Of a DNA stretch of 64,000 nt, positions 33,224 to 43,583 are shown one piece after another. Position 1 is the first letter of the stretch, and each line of letters starts with the position of its first letter. The stretch is taken from NCBI GenBank assembly GCA_948567375.1, contig OX419755.1, positions 67,522,944 to 67,586,943 on the forward strand, in the 5' to 3' direction. The stretch comes from Lunularia cruciata. Its lineage: Eukaryota > Streptophyta > Marchantiopsida > Lunulariales > Lunulariaceae. The notes under the pieces were generated by a model. That model was not told where the DNA came from. It ran no database searches and saw only the letters and a program-made list of their open reading frames with translations. The translations under genes were made by a program, and so were the position numbers.

Positions 33224-33871
33224 GAGGAATTGGAGAGATTGTGTGAGGTGGATTGCAGATTTTGGGGATTAAGGTGATTTTGGGCAAAATCTCAAGTTTG
33301 AGATCTGGACTTGAGATTTCTACACATGATAGCTTGGGTTATCTTTCAGTTAGCACACTTGAAATTATTGAGAGAGCTTCTATGCGCACTGGGCTAGAAT
33401 TTTTGAAAGTTGATAGGGTAAAGTGCTCCCGCAACTGCATGCTCTCTGGAAAATTGTACAGAGTCTGCCATTCCTTCAATTTTTAGTGAATTGTCCTGAA
33501 AATTTCCAAGAAAATTCAGTGCATTGTATCCTACCTGGTGCCACAAAAATTAGAGAGAGATCATTTTTGCGCAGTGCGTTATGAGTTTTTGAAGTGAAGG
33601 GGGTGGTTTTCAGACCAAATCTGAAATATGGGTGCTGAATAGAAAGGTGTCTAGGCCAAATGGCTCGATGAAAAGATCTAAAATTTTGCAGGGAGGGACA
33701 CCCTAGAGTTGTGATCAAGTGTGGAAAATTTCAGAGGACTGTGACATATTAGTTGGGAGATTTGAGTGACATTGTGAGGAAGGGTCAATTCTGCAGAGTG
33801 GAGATCTCATGCATGAGAAGTTTGAGATCAACAAAAAGCATGTTTGAGTGTTTAGATTCATCTTTGGGAAC
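33224..33871. other. B2 leader between the two small ORFs
   Basis: About 650 bp with no convincing frame on either strand. Conserved among B copies. I see no repeat or other recognisable signal. Confidence 0.5.
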
Positions 33872-34345
33872 ATGGAGGGTCATCAAGAGTGGAAATTGAG
33901 ATTATGCAAGGTTCCCCAAGGGTTTGAGGTGATTGTAGGGGTGGATTTGAGGAAAAGAGAGTTTACAATAGAATTTGAAGAGAGTGTTGAGAGGATCCAA
34001 AAACCTACACCACTTGGAGGAAAGAGTGAGTCTAAGTGCTTTCTATGTGGAGAGAAGGGACATAAGGCAAGTTCATGTCCATTAACCTTTGAGAGCAAGA
34101 GATTGAGGGAAAGGAGAGGCTTACTTGACTTGGGTTTGCATGTTGGACCTTCTTCACCAAGATTGGGAGGGAGAAGATCTAAGACCAAGGAGTTGTGTGA
34201 GGTTTGTGGAGTTGAAGGACTTCCAAAAGGACATGAGTGTAGTGGAGTAAAAGCACTTTTGGAAACTTTGGTGAAGGATCTTGGAGAGAGTCTTAGTACA
34301 GCTACAGAAATACTACCACCTTCATCAGCTAGTTCTCAAGATTAG
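33872..34345 (+). CDS. B2 ORF1: 157-residue double Cys/His-knuckle protein
   Basis: Starts MEGHQEWKLRLCKVPQG; an in-frame GTG 24 nt upstream is a less likely start. CCHC knuckle at residues 56-69 and a second cluster C109-x2-C112-x8-H121-x-C123. Between them lies a basic stretch (FESKRLRERRGLLDL; RLGGRRSKTKELC). The frame is also open in B1 and nearly so in B4, so it was maintained in the active lineage. Likely nucleic-acid binding (inference), perhaps an extra nucleocapsid-like factor. It sits 238 bp upstream of gag and is separate from it. Confidence 0.78.
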   Translation: MEGHQEWKLRLCKVPQGFEVIVGVDLRKREFTIEFEESVERIQKPTPLGGKSESKCFLCGEKGHKASSCPLTFESKRLRERRGLLDLGLHVGPSSPRLGGRRSKTKELCEVCGVEGLPKGHECSGVKALLETLVKDLGESLSTATEILPPSSASSQD

Positions 34346-34583
34346 TGATGGAGATAATCTTTCAACTTATGGATAAACTATCCATGAGAGTTAGATTAAT
34401 ATGCACTCTAGGATTTGATGTTGCTATAGAAATCTTGGAGCAACCTGAACCTTTTGTGTTCCCTAGAGTGGATTATTCTCAGATGGTGTTAGTCATGTAT
34501 ATACTCTATTAGTAATAGAGTGAGAGAAAAGAAAAGAGAAAAAAAAAAAAATTAAGAGAAAAGAAAGATAGTGAGGGGTTAAG
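34346..34583 (+). other. Spacer with palindrome and purine tract before B2 gag-pol
   Basis: No ORF. CTCTATTAGTAATAGAG at 34504-34520 can form an 8-bp stem with a one-base centre as DNA. It is followed by about 60 nt of almost pure A/G up to the gag ATG. The palindrome is identical in B1 and B4, and one base differs in B3. Confidence 0.7.
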
Positions 34584-37500
34584 ATGGGGAAACTTCCGGT
34601 TTTCTTTGGCAAGGATGGAGAAGATGTGGAGGCCTTTGTGAGAGACTTCAAGAGAGCTTGCATAGGAAACAATGAGAGGAGGAAGAATGAGTGGGCCTCA
34701 TTATTACCAGATTTCTTTGAGGATGCAGCACTTACATGGTATGAGTCAGAATACCAAAAGAGAGAGAGGAGAGAGGGGGAAGAGGAGTCTTGGGAGACTT
34801 TGACTTCAGCACTCATTGAGAACTTTCTTCCTGATGAGAGTTATGAGAGATTGATGAGTGAGGTTACATTTCTCAAGCAAGGAGATGGAGAGAAAGTGAG
34901 GGTCTATGTGGAAAGAGTGGAAAAGTTGGAGTCCAGATTTCGCATAGTGTTGAGGAAGGGTGGGGATGATGTGGAGACTACAATGATTGGCATAGGGGCC
35001 ATGCTCACCAAGAATTTTGTGGGAGGATTGAGACCACAAATTAGAAGCAAGGTGAGATATGAGAAACCTTCTTCCAAGGTTGAAGCTATCAAGATCGCAA
35101 TTCGTATGGAGGAGAGTTTGGAAGGGGATGAGAGTGATTTGGTGGTGAAGGAGGTTGTGCATCCTCCTCAAGGCTACAAGTATGGTGGAACTTCTGATAC
35201 TTTGGTGACAAGGGTTGCACCACAAGTAGTAGTTGCTCCAATTCTTGCACCTCCACCAAAAGATCCACTCCAAACCATCACAGAACAACTTGCGGATCTC
35301 AAGATCAATGTGGTGCAACTATGGGAGAAGAGAGAGGTGGATCAGAATGTAGGGAGAGGACCTAGGAGTTATGGAAACTATCCATATAGAGGAGGCCAAC
35401 CAGCCAACAATTTCAATGATAGAAATTGTTTTGGTTGTGGAGGAAGAGGCCATATCCAAAGGAATTGCCCAAATTCCACTTACCATGGAGGAAGGGGTTA
35501 TGAGGGAGCCAATAGAGGGAAAGAGGGAGGTAGTGAAACCCAAGTGGCTCCTAATCCCAACAAAGGTAAGGGGATAGCATCCATAGATGTGGTTGAGAGC
35601 AAGTATGAGAAGGGAGAGTGCTCAAACTCCAAGGGTCTTAATTTGGAGCTTTTGGCACAAGAGAAGAAGAGAGCTCGTTTTGCAGAGGATGTTCACTCTT
35701 CTCAAGGATTTACTTCAAGCAAGGATACTCCTATGTCTACTAGGAGCACTCGCACCTCAACACCATCAACAACAAAGACTCCAAGGAAGAAGTTGGGGAT
35801 GGAGGACTTCTTGATCTCAAAGCAACAATGGAACTACAATGTGTTGGAGGATGTTGGTAGTCACAAGGCTAACATCACAGTGGGCCAATTAATTGCTTTG
35901 AACCCTACCTTGAGAAAGGAGCTTAGAGGTGGTTTGAGTTCTACAAGGAGCAAGAAGAAGAAGAAGGCAAAAGTTCCAATATCAATGGGGGTGGTGGATG
36001 CCAAGCCAGCACCATGGGAAGCTTGTGAATATGCCTCCAAGATTGATGTGAGAGTGAATGGTCACAACATCAAGGATGCATTGGTTGATGGAGGATCAGC
36101 AGTGAATGCCATGTCAGAAAGGTTGATGAAGAAGTTGGGTATGATACCCTCAAGAGCTTCAACATTTGTGGTGAGCATGGCAAACAAGCAACAAGTTCGA
36201 CCAGTAGGAGTGATGGATAAGGTGGTAGTTTCAGTTATGGGAGTTCAAAATCTCATGACTTTCCAAGTCTTGAAGGATTCAAGCTATGACTTACTTCTTG
36301 GGAGGCCATGGTTGAGAGCAGCACGCACAACTGATCGATGGCACAAAGGGTACTTAAGGATTGGGCCATCAAACCATAGAGTCACTGTTCCTGTGACTAA
36401 CACCACCAACACCTCACATTCAGATACCCCATCTTCTGATTATTGGGAATCTGATTCTGAAGGAGGAGCTTCAGGTGTGGACACAAGCATGGAAGAGGAG
36501 ACTTCCACGGAGGAGGATGAATCTGAATCTGATTCAGATGTGTATCCTTTGTGTGCTATGGATTTTGCACCTAAGCCAGAGGTTTTGAAGGACCCAGATA
36601 AATCACCGTTGACACTTGAGGAGGTAGAGAGAAGGTTATCTACCCTCAAGTATGGCCCAAATGTTACCAAGGAGGAGAAGGTGAGATTTGAGGAGATTTT
36701 CCGCAAGTTCATCCATGTGTTTGCTTTTAGTTACAAGGATTTGAAGGAAGTCACCTTGGAGGAGCACAAGATAGAGGTGGAGTCACATGCAAGACCAATC
36801 CGCCAAAAGCAACGTCGCATTAGCCCACCAATATCTTTGGTTGTGAAGGAGGAGATTGATAAGCTCAAGGAGGCTGGATTTATCTTTGAGGTAGAGAATT
36901 CAGAATGGGTGTCTCCAATTGTCATTGTGAAGAAAAAGAATGGCAAGCTTCGGGTATGTGTGGATTACAAGAAGCTTAATGCTGTTACCAAGAAGGACTA
37001 CTACCCATTGCCATTCATTGATGAGATCTTGGAGGAGGTTGCAGGTCATGAGAGGTACAGTTTTGGAGATGGTTATAGTGGATATAACCAAATAAAGATT
37101 GCACCAGAGCATCAACAACTCACCACATTCACCACACCTTGGGGAACTTACGCTTTCAAGGTCATGCCTTTTGGGCTTTGCAATGCTCCAGCCACATTCC
37201 AACGGTTCATGAACAAGGTATTTGAACCTTTCATTGGGAAATTTGTGAGAGATTTCATTGATGACTTTTGTGTCTATGGGAGCAAGGAGGAGCACTTTGA
37301 GCACCTAATCAAAGTCTTGCAACGCTTGGATGAGGCAAATGCATCACTCAACCCAGAGAAGTGCATTTTTGGATGTGAAGAAGGTCTACTTTTGGGGCAC
37401 ATCATCTCCAAGGATGGAATAGCAGTTGATCCTGAGAAGGTGAGGAAAATCTCAGACCTTCCATTCCCTTCAAGCTTGACAAAGTTACGCCAATTCTTGG

Positions 37501-39410
37501 GAATGGTTGGGTACTATAGGAGGTTCATCTTCTCATTTTCCAACAAGGCTTATGCATTGACCATCTACATGAAGAAGGGTGTAGATTACATGGTGATTTT
37601 GGAAGACAAGGAGGCTCTCAAAGCTTTTGAGGAGCTCAAGCAATCCCTTGTTGTAGCTCCAATTCTTGCTAAACCTGATTGGAGTAAGCCTTTCATCCTC
37701 TACACTGATGCTTCTAATGTAGCTATAGGATGCACTCTTAGTCAATTAGACCAAGATGGGCATGATCATCCAATAGCTTATGCTAGTAGGCAGATGGTTT
37801 CAGCAGAGAAGAACTACTCTGTCACAGAGAGAGAAGGGTTGGCAGTGATCTTTGGTCTCAAGAAGTTTAGACACTACTTGATTGGAGGGAAAGCCACAAT
37901 TGTCACGGATCACAAGGCTTTGAAGTACATCTTCAACAAGCCTAATGTTGAAGGGAGACTAGCAAGGTGGATGATACTCTTGTCTGAGTATGACTACACA
38001 ATTGAGGATAGGCCAGGAAAGAAACATGCAAATGCTGATTTGTTATCTAGAGCCTATGATCATGATGGAGATGAGCCAGTAGATGATTCCTTCCCGGATG
38101 AGGAGCTCATGACAATCTCAGTCACTCAAGAGATTCCAATGGAGTACAAGGAGATTGTGGATTTTGTGACAAGAGGTAACTATCCAGAAGGGATGCATGC
38201 TAGGGAGAGGAAGGCCCTTGCAGCAAGATCTAGACCTTACACAATGGTGGAGGATATTCTTTTTCACCAAGGAGCAGATGGTCTACTTCGAAGAGCAGTG
38301 GGTAAGGAAGAGTCTATCCTACTCATAAAGGAGTTTCATGAAGGTTTAGTATGTGGAGGACACTTTGCAGGAAAGGTGACTGCTTTCAAGATTCTAGATG
38401 CAGGTTACCATTGGAGAGGGATTTTCAAGGATTGTCTTGATTATTGCAAAACTTGTCATGTTTGTCAAGCTTTTGCTAGAAAGTCTACATCCACTCCACC
38501 ACTTAGATCAATTCCATTGCTAGGACCTTTTGAGAAGTGGGGAATTGATTTTGTAGGACCTCTCAATAGAACCCCAAGGAACAATCGGTACATTGTGGTA
38601 GTTATTGATTACCTTACCAAGTGGGTTGAGGCTAGACCATTGAGGGACAAGAATGAAGATGAAGTGGGTAGATTTCTTTATGAACGCATTATCACTAGGT
38701 TTGGATGCCCTTTGGAGTTGGTTTCTGATAGAGGAGGAGAGTTTACAGGAAGCATTACTACAGCCATGCTACGACATTTCTCTATCACACATAGAGTAAC
38801 TACATCCTATAAGCCAAATTCCAATGGCTTGGCAGAGAGAACCAATCAGACCTTGTGCATGATGTTGGCCAAAGATGCAGAAATGGAGGGGGCTAAACAT
38901 CATTGGGACAAGAGGATTCATGCAGTTTTGTGGGAGTATAGGACAACCATTAAGACTTCCACTGGATATTCTCCATTCCACTTGGTGTATGGTATTGAGT
39001 CTACCTTACCTATTCACTTTGATCTTCCTACCTTCCAAAGCATTCATAGGAGATTGAAGAAAGCACAAGGAAGTGATGCAGAGAAGTCAAGGAAGGATCA
39101 ACTCATGGAGTTGGAAGAGGCAAGAGCAGTTGCTATGGTTCGAGTGGAGCAAGCCCAAAGGAAACAAAAGGAGAGCTATGACAAGAGGCAAGGCAAGAAG
39201 AAGGTGGAGCCTTTCAAAGAAGGTGATTGGGTAATGTTGTTTGATTCCATTCGATTCAAGAGAGTACAAAAGAAGTTTTTGCCTAAGTACTTTGGACCTT
39301 TCATAGTAGAGAAGGTGTGGGGAAATTACACTTATGATCTCAAGGAGTTGGGAGGAAGACACTTTGATAGGATTAACCATGATAAGTTGAAGATGTACCA
39401 TAGAAGGTAG
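34584..39410 (+). CDS. B2 Gag-Pol polyprotein, full length
   Basis: 1,608 residues in one frame. Gag occupies about 1-260, with TWYESEYQKRE and YVERVEKLESRF typical of the domain. CCHC knuckle C282-x2-C285-x4-H290-x4-C295. Aspartic protease VDGGSAVNAMS, D502, with LLLGRPWL at about 570. RT about 750-960: VCVDYKKLNAV, PFGLCNAPATF, catalytic FIDD 891-894. RNase H about 1035-1150: YTDASNVAIG (D1041), TEREGLAV (E1083), VTDHKAL (D1109). Integrase zinc domain H1252/H1260/C1291/C1294; core D1322, D1382, E1418 (DD35E spacing); GPY/F-like tail GPFIVEKVW. No chromodomain. Gag and Pol are fused without a frameshift, so Gag excess must arise by other means. It acts in cytoplasmic virus-like particles and, after import, in integration. 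All catalytic residues present. Confidence 0.96.
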   Translation: MGKLPVFFGKDGEDVEAFVRDFKRACIGNNERRKNEWASLLPDFFEDAALTWYESEYQKRERREGEEESWETLTSALIENFLPDESYERLMSEVTFLKQGDGEKVRVYVERVEKLESRFRIVLRKGGDDVETTMIGIGAMLTKNFVGGLRPQIRSKVRYEKPSSKVEAIKIAIRMEESLEGDESDLVVKEVVHPPQGYKYGGTSDTLVTRVAPQVVVAPILAPPPKDPLQTITEQLADLKINVVQLWEKREVDQNVGRGPRSYGNYPYRGGQPANNFNDRNCFGCGGRGHIQRNCPNSTYHGGRGYEGANRGKEGGSETQVAPNPNKGKGIASIDVVESKYEKGECSNSKGLNLELLAQEKKRARFAEDVHSSQGFTSSKDTPMSTRSTRTSTPSTTKTPRKKLGMEDFLISKQQWNYNVLEDVGSHKANITVGQLIALNPTLRKELRGGLSSTRSKKKKKAKVPISMGVVDAKPAPWEACEYASKIDVRVNGHNIKDALVDGGSAVNAMSERLMKKLGMIPSRASTFVVSMANKQQVRPVGVMDKVVVSVMGVQNLMTFQVLKDSSYDLLLGRPWLRAARTTDRWHKGYLRIGPSNHRVTVPVTNTTNTSHSDTPSSDYWESDSEGGASGVDTSMEEETSTEEDESESDSDVYPLCAMDFAPKPEVLKDPDKSPLTLEEVERRLSTLKYGPNVTKEEKVRFEEIFRKFIHVFAFSYKDLKEVTLEEHKIEVESHARPIRQKQRRISPPISLVVKEEIDKLKEAGFIFEVENSEWVSPIVIVKKKNGKLRVCVDYKKLNAVTKKDYYPLPFIDEILEEVAGHERYSFGDGYSGYNQIKIAPEHQQLTTFTTPWGTYAFKVMPFGLCNAPATFQRFMNKVFEPFIGKFVRDFIDDFCVYGSKEEHFEHLIKVLQRLDEANASLNPEKCIFGCEEGLLLGHIISKDGIAVDPEKVRKISDLPFPSSLTKLRQFLGMVGYYRRFIFSFSNKAYALTIYMKKGVDYMVILEDKEALKAFEELKQSLVVAPILAKPDWSKPFILYTDASNVAIGCTLSQLDQDGHDHPIAYASRQMVSAEKNYSVTEREGLAVIFGLKKFRHYLIGGKATIVTDHKALKYIFNKPNVEGRLARWMILLSEYDYTIEDRPGKKHANADLLSRAYDHDGDEPVDDSFPDEELMTISVTQEIPMEYKEIVDFVTRGNYPEGMHARERKALAARSRPYTMVEDILFHQGADGLLRRAVGKEESILLIKEFHEGLVCGGHFAGKVTAFKILDAGYHWRGIFKDCLDYCKTCHVCQAFARKSTSTPPLRSIPLLGPFEKWGIDFVGPLNRTPRNNRYIVVVIDYLTKWVEARPLRDKNEDEVGRFLYERIITRFGCPLELVSDRGGEFTGSITTAMLRHFSITHRVTTSYKPNSNGLAERTNQTLCMMLAKDAEMEGAKHHWDKRIHAVLWEYRTTIKTSTGYSPFHLVYGIESTLPIHFDLPTFQSIHRRLKKAQGSDAEKSRKDQLMELEEARAVAMVRVEQAQRKQKESYDKRQGKKKVEPFKEGDWVMLFDSIRFKRVQKKFLPKYFGPFIVEKVWGNYTYDLKELGGRHFDRINHDKLKMYHRR

Positions 39411-39449
39411 AGAGACCTTCACTTTGAGGACAAAGTGAAAACTTAGTCC

Positions 39450-39458
39450 GGGGGTAAA
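39450..39458 (+). other. Polypurine tract of B2
   Basis: GGGGGTAAA directly before the 3' LTR. The segment just upstream (TTTGAGGACAAAGTGAAAA) is conserved in B1 and B3. Confidence 0.7.
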
Positions 39459-40150
39459 TGTAACACCCATTTGTGCATGTGTGTGGTATTGTGATATTTA
39501 GCTTGGTATTACAAGTACTTAAGAGATATTATTTATATAGAGATAAAGGATGGTTCTATATTAGTCATGGTTAGCTAAAGTTAGTCATAGCTAAGATAGA
39601 TGGGACCTTACTTTAGAGGAAGTAGAAAAGATGAGCACCACTATTTTGGATTTTAGTGTGTTGACTTGGTATTATTCCTAGGTGTTTGGCTTTGGGGAAA
39701 GAGTTGAGAACTCTTGGGCCCGCAAGCCTTTTTGTTTTGGATTCTTCTTTAGTCCAAGGATAGCCCATGTGAAGGAATCCTTGCTTTAGTGGTTGGGTCA
39801 AGATAAGACCACATGCTTAGGGGAATATGCCCATGTGAATGGATATTCCTTTCTACTTTTTGACTTTACTTGACTTTTAGTCTAGTAACTTGAGTTACTA
39901 CGGTAATTAGTAACTTTGGTACGTAACTATTTCACAAGTATATAAACAAGGAGTGAGGAGGTACTCATCATCCTTTCATTTGCAACTATCTCTCTCTCAT
40001 TGAGTTCTCTAGTGAGCAATGTCTTGAGTCTTGGAGTGTTAGCCTTGGAGGAGTATGATGGAGTTGGGGTTCCTTGCCTTCTTAGTCCATGGTGCGCTAC
40101 CATAATAGCCATCAGAGGTTCATCCTGAGTGAGAGACAGGCCGGCTCACA
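39459..40150 (+). repeat. 3' LTR of B2
   Basis: 692 bp, reads identically to 32320-33011. It ends GGCTCACA, then GGCC (40151-40154), the second copy of the target site. Confidence 0.95.
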
Positions 40151-40235
40151 GGCCATACAGGCGCAATCCGACTTCTCTATACACTTCTTCTTCTCTATTT
40201 TGAAAAAAAAATAAAAATGTGTGCACCACACCACC

Positions 40236-40634
40236 ATTATCATAGATCACAAGGCTTTGAAGTACATCTTCAACAAGCCTAATGTGGAAGAGAGACTAGC
40301 AAGGTGGATGATACTCTTGTTTGAGTATGACTACACCATTGAGGATAGGCCAAGGCAGAAATATGCAAATGTGGATTTGTTATCTAAGGCCTCTGATCAT
40401 GATGGAGATGAACCAGTGGATGATTCCTTCTTGAATGAGGAGCTCATGACAATCTCAATCACTCAAGAGGTTCCAATGGAGTACAAGGAAATTGTAGATT
40501 TTGTAACAAGAGGTAACTATCTAGAAGGGATGCATGCTAGGAGAGGAAGGCCCTTGCAACAAGATCTTACCATTGGAGAGGGATTTTCAAGGATTGTCTT
40601 GATTATTGTAAAACTTGTCATGTTTGTCAAGTTT
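40236..40634 (+). pseudogene. B3 gag-pol, second segment (end of RNase H to integrase zinc domain)
   Basis: It resumes after D-d with DHKALKYIFNKPNVEERLARW. Sequence equivalent to about 190 bp of B2 (near 38210-38400) is deleted, joining MHAR-type sequence to IGEGFSRIV out of frame. It stops at CHVCQV, where D-e entered with AGTTT duplicated. Confidence 0.85.
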
Positions 40635-43578
40635 TGTGGTGCCCACATTTTTTTGTCTTTTCAAAATAAAGAAGAAGAAGTGTATAGAGAAGTCGGATTG
40701 CGCATGTATGGCCAAAGAAGGCAAAGAAAAGAGTCTTTGGGATGAAACCCAAAGTAAAGTGACTTTGGGTCATAAGATGAAGTACTCAGAAATGCCATGT
40801 CAGCATACAACCCAAAGTAAATTGTCTTCATATTGAGGGGAGCTCAACCCAAGGCAAAGACAATCTAACAACCTTTCGTCGGGGCAAGAAATTCAAGAAG
40901 GGACCGTTCAAAAACCGGCGGCCATACGCGCAAAGGTTGATTGACAATGATAGGTGCATGCAAGAAGTGTGATTTCTTGGTAGAAACTTGAAGTGAAGAA
41001 AGACGAAGAAGCGCAACTCTATAAAAATTGAACTTGCAACAACAAAATGTTGAGTAATTTTCCTTTGCCGTTGAGAAGTTGTCTTGCAGGTGATCATGGG
41101 AAGGGAAATAGAGTTGGAATTGCGTTAGTGCGTAAGGGAGAAGTCGCAAGAGTGAAATCAAGAGATATTGAGAAGGCAGAAGAGATGGGAGGAGGAAAGA
41201 AGAACTCTGAATTTGCAATGAGAAATCATGCAATTTGGAGGTTAGAAGTAATAGTTAGGATTGAAGTCTTGAGCCGACTTCAGATCACGTTTCTGGCATG
41301 GAACTGGAATGTGATCTTTCCCGATTTCATGACAAAAATCATCAAGAGCAAGTGTCTCAATGGACCCAAGGAAGAAGGGAAGAGCGGAAATCTGGCTCGC
41401 TGGACTGAGTCGGATTGGAGACTTGTACTCGGGAAGGAAGCAGGCTCGGAGCAAGGGGCCACGCTCTTGGGAAAGGGAGAGATAGCTCAAGAGACCTAGG
41501 AGGTGAGAGATGCTTTCTTGTCAAAGCGGACAAAGAATGGGTACAAGGTTGAGAGCTACAAAGACCCTGTGAAGAGAGGAATCATGAGTGCACTTATGGC
41601 CATCCTAAAGCCGGAGAGAACCACTTATGTGATGAAACACCAAGCGGTGTTCTTTCACAAGCTATTCGCAGGAGAACCGATCAATTGAGCGAGGTGTTTC
41701 CACGGGAGATGGTGTGGAATTTGTAGGATAAGTCGCCTCCACACTTCATCATGCCGTTTGCAACACATTTCTACCTCGGGCTCAATTTGCTGAACTCGGC
41801 GGAGTAGACTCGGATGGTGTTGCACTTCCATCCTGATTTGCAAAAGGAAGTCGACATCGAGGAGCAACAATACGTCTTGCAAATCAGGAGCACCAACGAC
41901 TACTACACAAAGACAGGGAAGAACATGGAGGTCGCAATGAGTACCCCAAATACAAAGAAGAGGAGTCTGCAAGGTGATGCTGAAGGCATGAAGAAACCTC
42001 GGAAGACACGGAGAGGCAACCCGAGGCGAGGTATGGTGGTAATCGAGTCAAAGGACAAAGACTCAGAAGGTGATGCCGAGCTCAAGACTGAAGACTCGGA
42101 ACACGAGGAGGAGCCTGAGCTAATGCTGCAAAGTGGAGATACAAGTAGTGATAGCGGCGAAGGGGGAGAAATGACATTGGCGCCAACGGCTGTAGAATAC
42201 AAAGAAGAAGAAGTGCAAGCAGAAATTGAAGCCAAAGATAATACACAGTTGGAAGACAAAGTAATTGTGCCCAAAGAGAAGAAGATCACCGTGCAGAGAG
42301 GAGTTTGCTTGAGACGTAAGGCAAAGTGTGAAGCAGGGCCAAGTAAGGCAAAAGAAGAAGTAAGTGAAAGCTTGGGAAGTGAGGTGTCAATTTCGATACA
42401 AAGACTGCAGAGAAGAAGGCGAGTATTGGATGAATACGAAGTACGAAGAGAAGTGGCCACGCAAGAAGAAGTAACCCTGAGCAATGGAGTGGAGTACTTG
42501 CGGGATGTGGTATGTCCTCTACTAGTAAAGCTAGAGTACAAGAAGAAGGAGATGCAGTCAACTTGTCTGGAGGTAAAGACTGTATTGCAGGTATTGACCA
42601 GATTAGAAGAAGAAAACTTGGAGTTGAAGAAGAGTATAACCCGAGGTGAGGAGGAAAGGGAAGTGCTGCAAGCGGAGGCAGTGGTGAGAAGTCAGGTAAT
42701 TGAAGACCTGAAGAGAGAAGAAAGTTATTGAGAGGATCTTGTGAAGAAGAGTGGCATAGCAAGGGAGAGACAAGTAGCGGAGTATGAGATCTTGAAGCAA
42801 CAGTTTGGATCTGTAGGTTAGAAAAGTTGTCATTTCGGATCTATAGGTTAGAAAAAATGTTGTAGAATGGTATAGTTGTTAGAACTGTTGATTTGTTCAC
42901 TACTTAAGAGTGGCATTCACAGTATCATGTTGTTCAGTGCTCATAATTTCTGAAAATAGATAAAGCAAAGTGTTGTGAAGTAGTACTCGTTGCTTGAGCT
43001 TGATTTCGAGTATCAACTTTGTAATTGTGTTTGTGAGTGTGTGGAGAAATTTGAAGGGCAAGTCAGTGTGCTTGTTGGATGTTGGATTCCATAGCCTTGA
43101 TCTTCATTCTATGTGTTTGATCCTAAGTGAAGTGCAATTGGAGCAATGCCTTGACAGATCTGAGAGGAATTGTAGTGTTGGTAGTATTCTGCATTTGTGA
43201 GTGCAATGTGAAGTTGATGTGAAGCACTTTTGATTGAGGAAGTTGTGCCTTTAGTGGAGGGGTGGAACATAATTCTAAGGCAAAGTTGTTTTGCAATGAA
43301 GTGCCGTTTTTGGGAGAGCCTGAATCATCACAATCAAGATTGTTTGGAAAGATTTGTTGGAGTTGTGATTATGTAGTGTGAATTCGTGACAAGACTGCAA
43401 ATCAATGCTTGTTACTCTCTTCTGGGTGTGGTTTCTACCTGAGAGATTAAAGACGCAACCAAGAAGAACTACATGTTACTATTTGACTTTGTATTTGACT
43501 AATTCTGACTCGTATCTCTGCGGGAACAAACTTTACTTACCCGATTACCGCAAAAGTGATATTTGCCGGGTTGTCACA
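40635..43578 (+). mobile_element. D-e: family D unit in B3 integrase
   Basis: 2,944 bp, flanked by AGTTT (40630-40634 and 43579-43583). It begins TGTGGTGCCCACA and ends CGGGTTGTCACA. Compared with D-c it lacks about 830 bp: the coiled-coil half of the ORF is deleted at about 42806, joining EILKQQF directly to the 3' region. The perfect palindrome ACCCAAAGT-N6-ACTTTGGGT lies at 40747-40770. Confidence 0.9.
41047..42731 (+). pseudogene. D-e ORF, N-terminal two thirds
   Basis: Starts MLSNFPLPLRSCLAG. In-frame stops occur at about 41498, 41686 and 41745-41810. From 41814 a 305-residue frame stays open (HPDLQKEVDIEEQQYVLQIR... LEEENLELKKSI). The acidic and basic linker (GNPRRGMVVIES; EHEEEPELMLQSGDTS) is well kept. 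The C-terminal coiled coil is deleted. Function unknown. Confidence 0.75.
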
Positions 43579-43583
43579 AGTTT

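Larger units (their letters stand above)
32320..40150 (+). mobile_element. Element B2: apparently intact non-chromodomain Ty3/gypsy retrotransposon
   Basis: 7,831 bp with 692-bp LTRs that read identically, GGCC target duplication, tRNA-Glu PBS, two small leader ORFs, an uninterrupted 1,608-residue gag-pol and a PPT. It is the innermost layer of E1 > B3 > D-d > B2 and so the youngest insertion in the stack. All catalytic motifs are present, so it may be autonomous and recently active. The RT (DGYSGYNQIKIAP, PFGLCNAPATF), the DGGS protease and the absence of a chromodomain suggest the Athila/Tat side of plant Ty3/gypsy; the exact lineage is unresolved. Confidence 0.95.
28616..40230 (-). mobile_element. 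D-d: full-length family D unit in B3, itself split by B2
   Basis: Flanked by CCACC at 28611-28615 and 40231-40235. Without B2 it is about 3.78 kb, the same as D-c. B2 entered near its 5' end, with GGCC duplicated at 32316-32319 and 40151-40154; the last approximately 80 bp of D-d lie at 40151-40230. The palindromic motif is at 32259-32282. It carries the least broken D ORF in the window. Confidence 0.9.

Noticed and set aside
40151-40230. A separate short element between B2 and B3
   Set aside because: It is the 5' end of D-d displaced by B2, proved by the GGCC and CCACC duplications.
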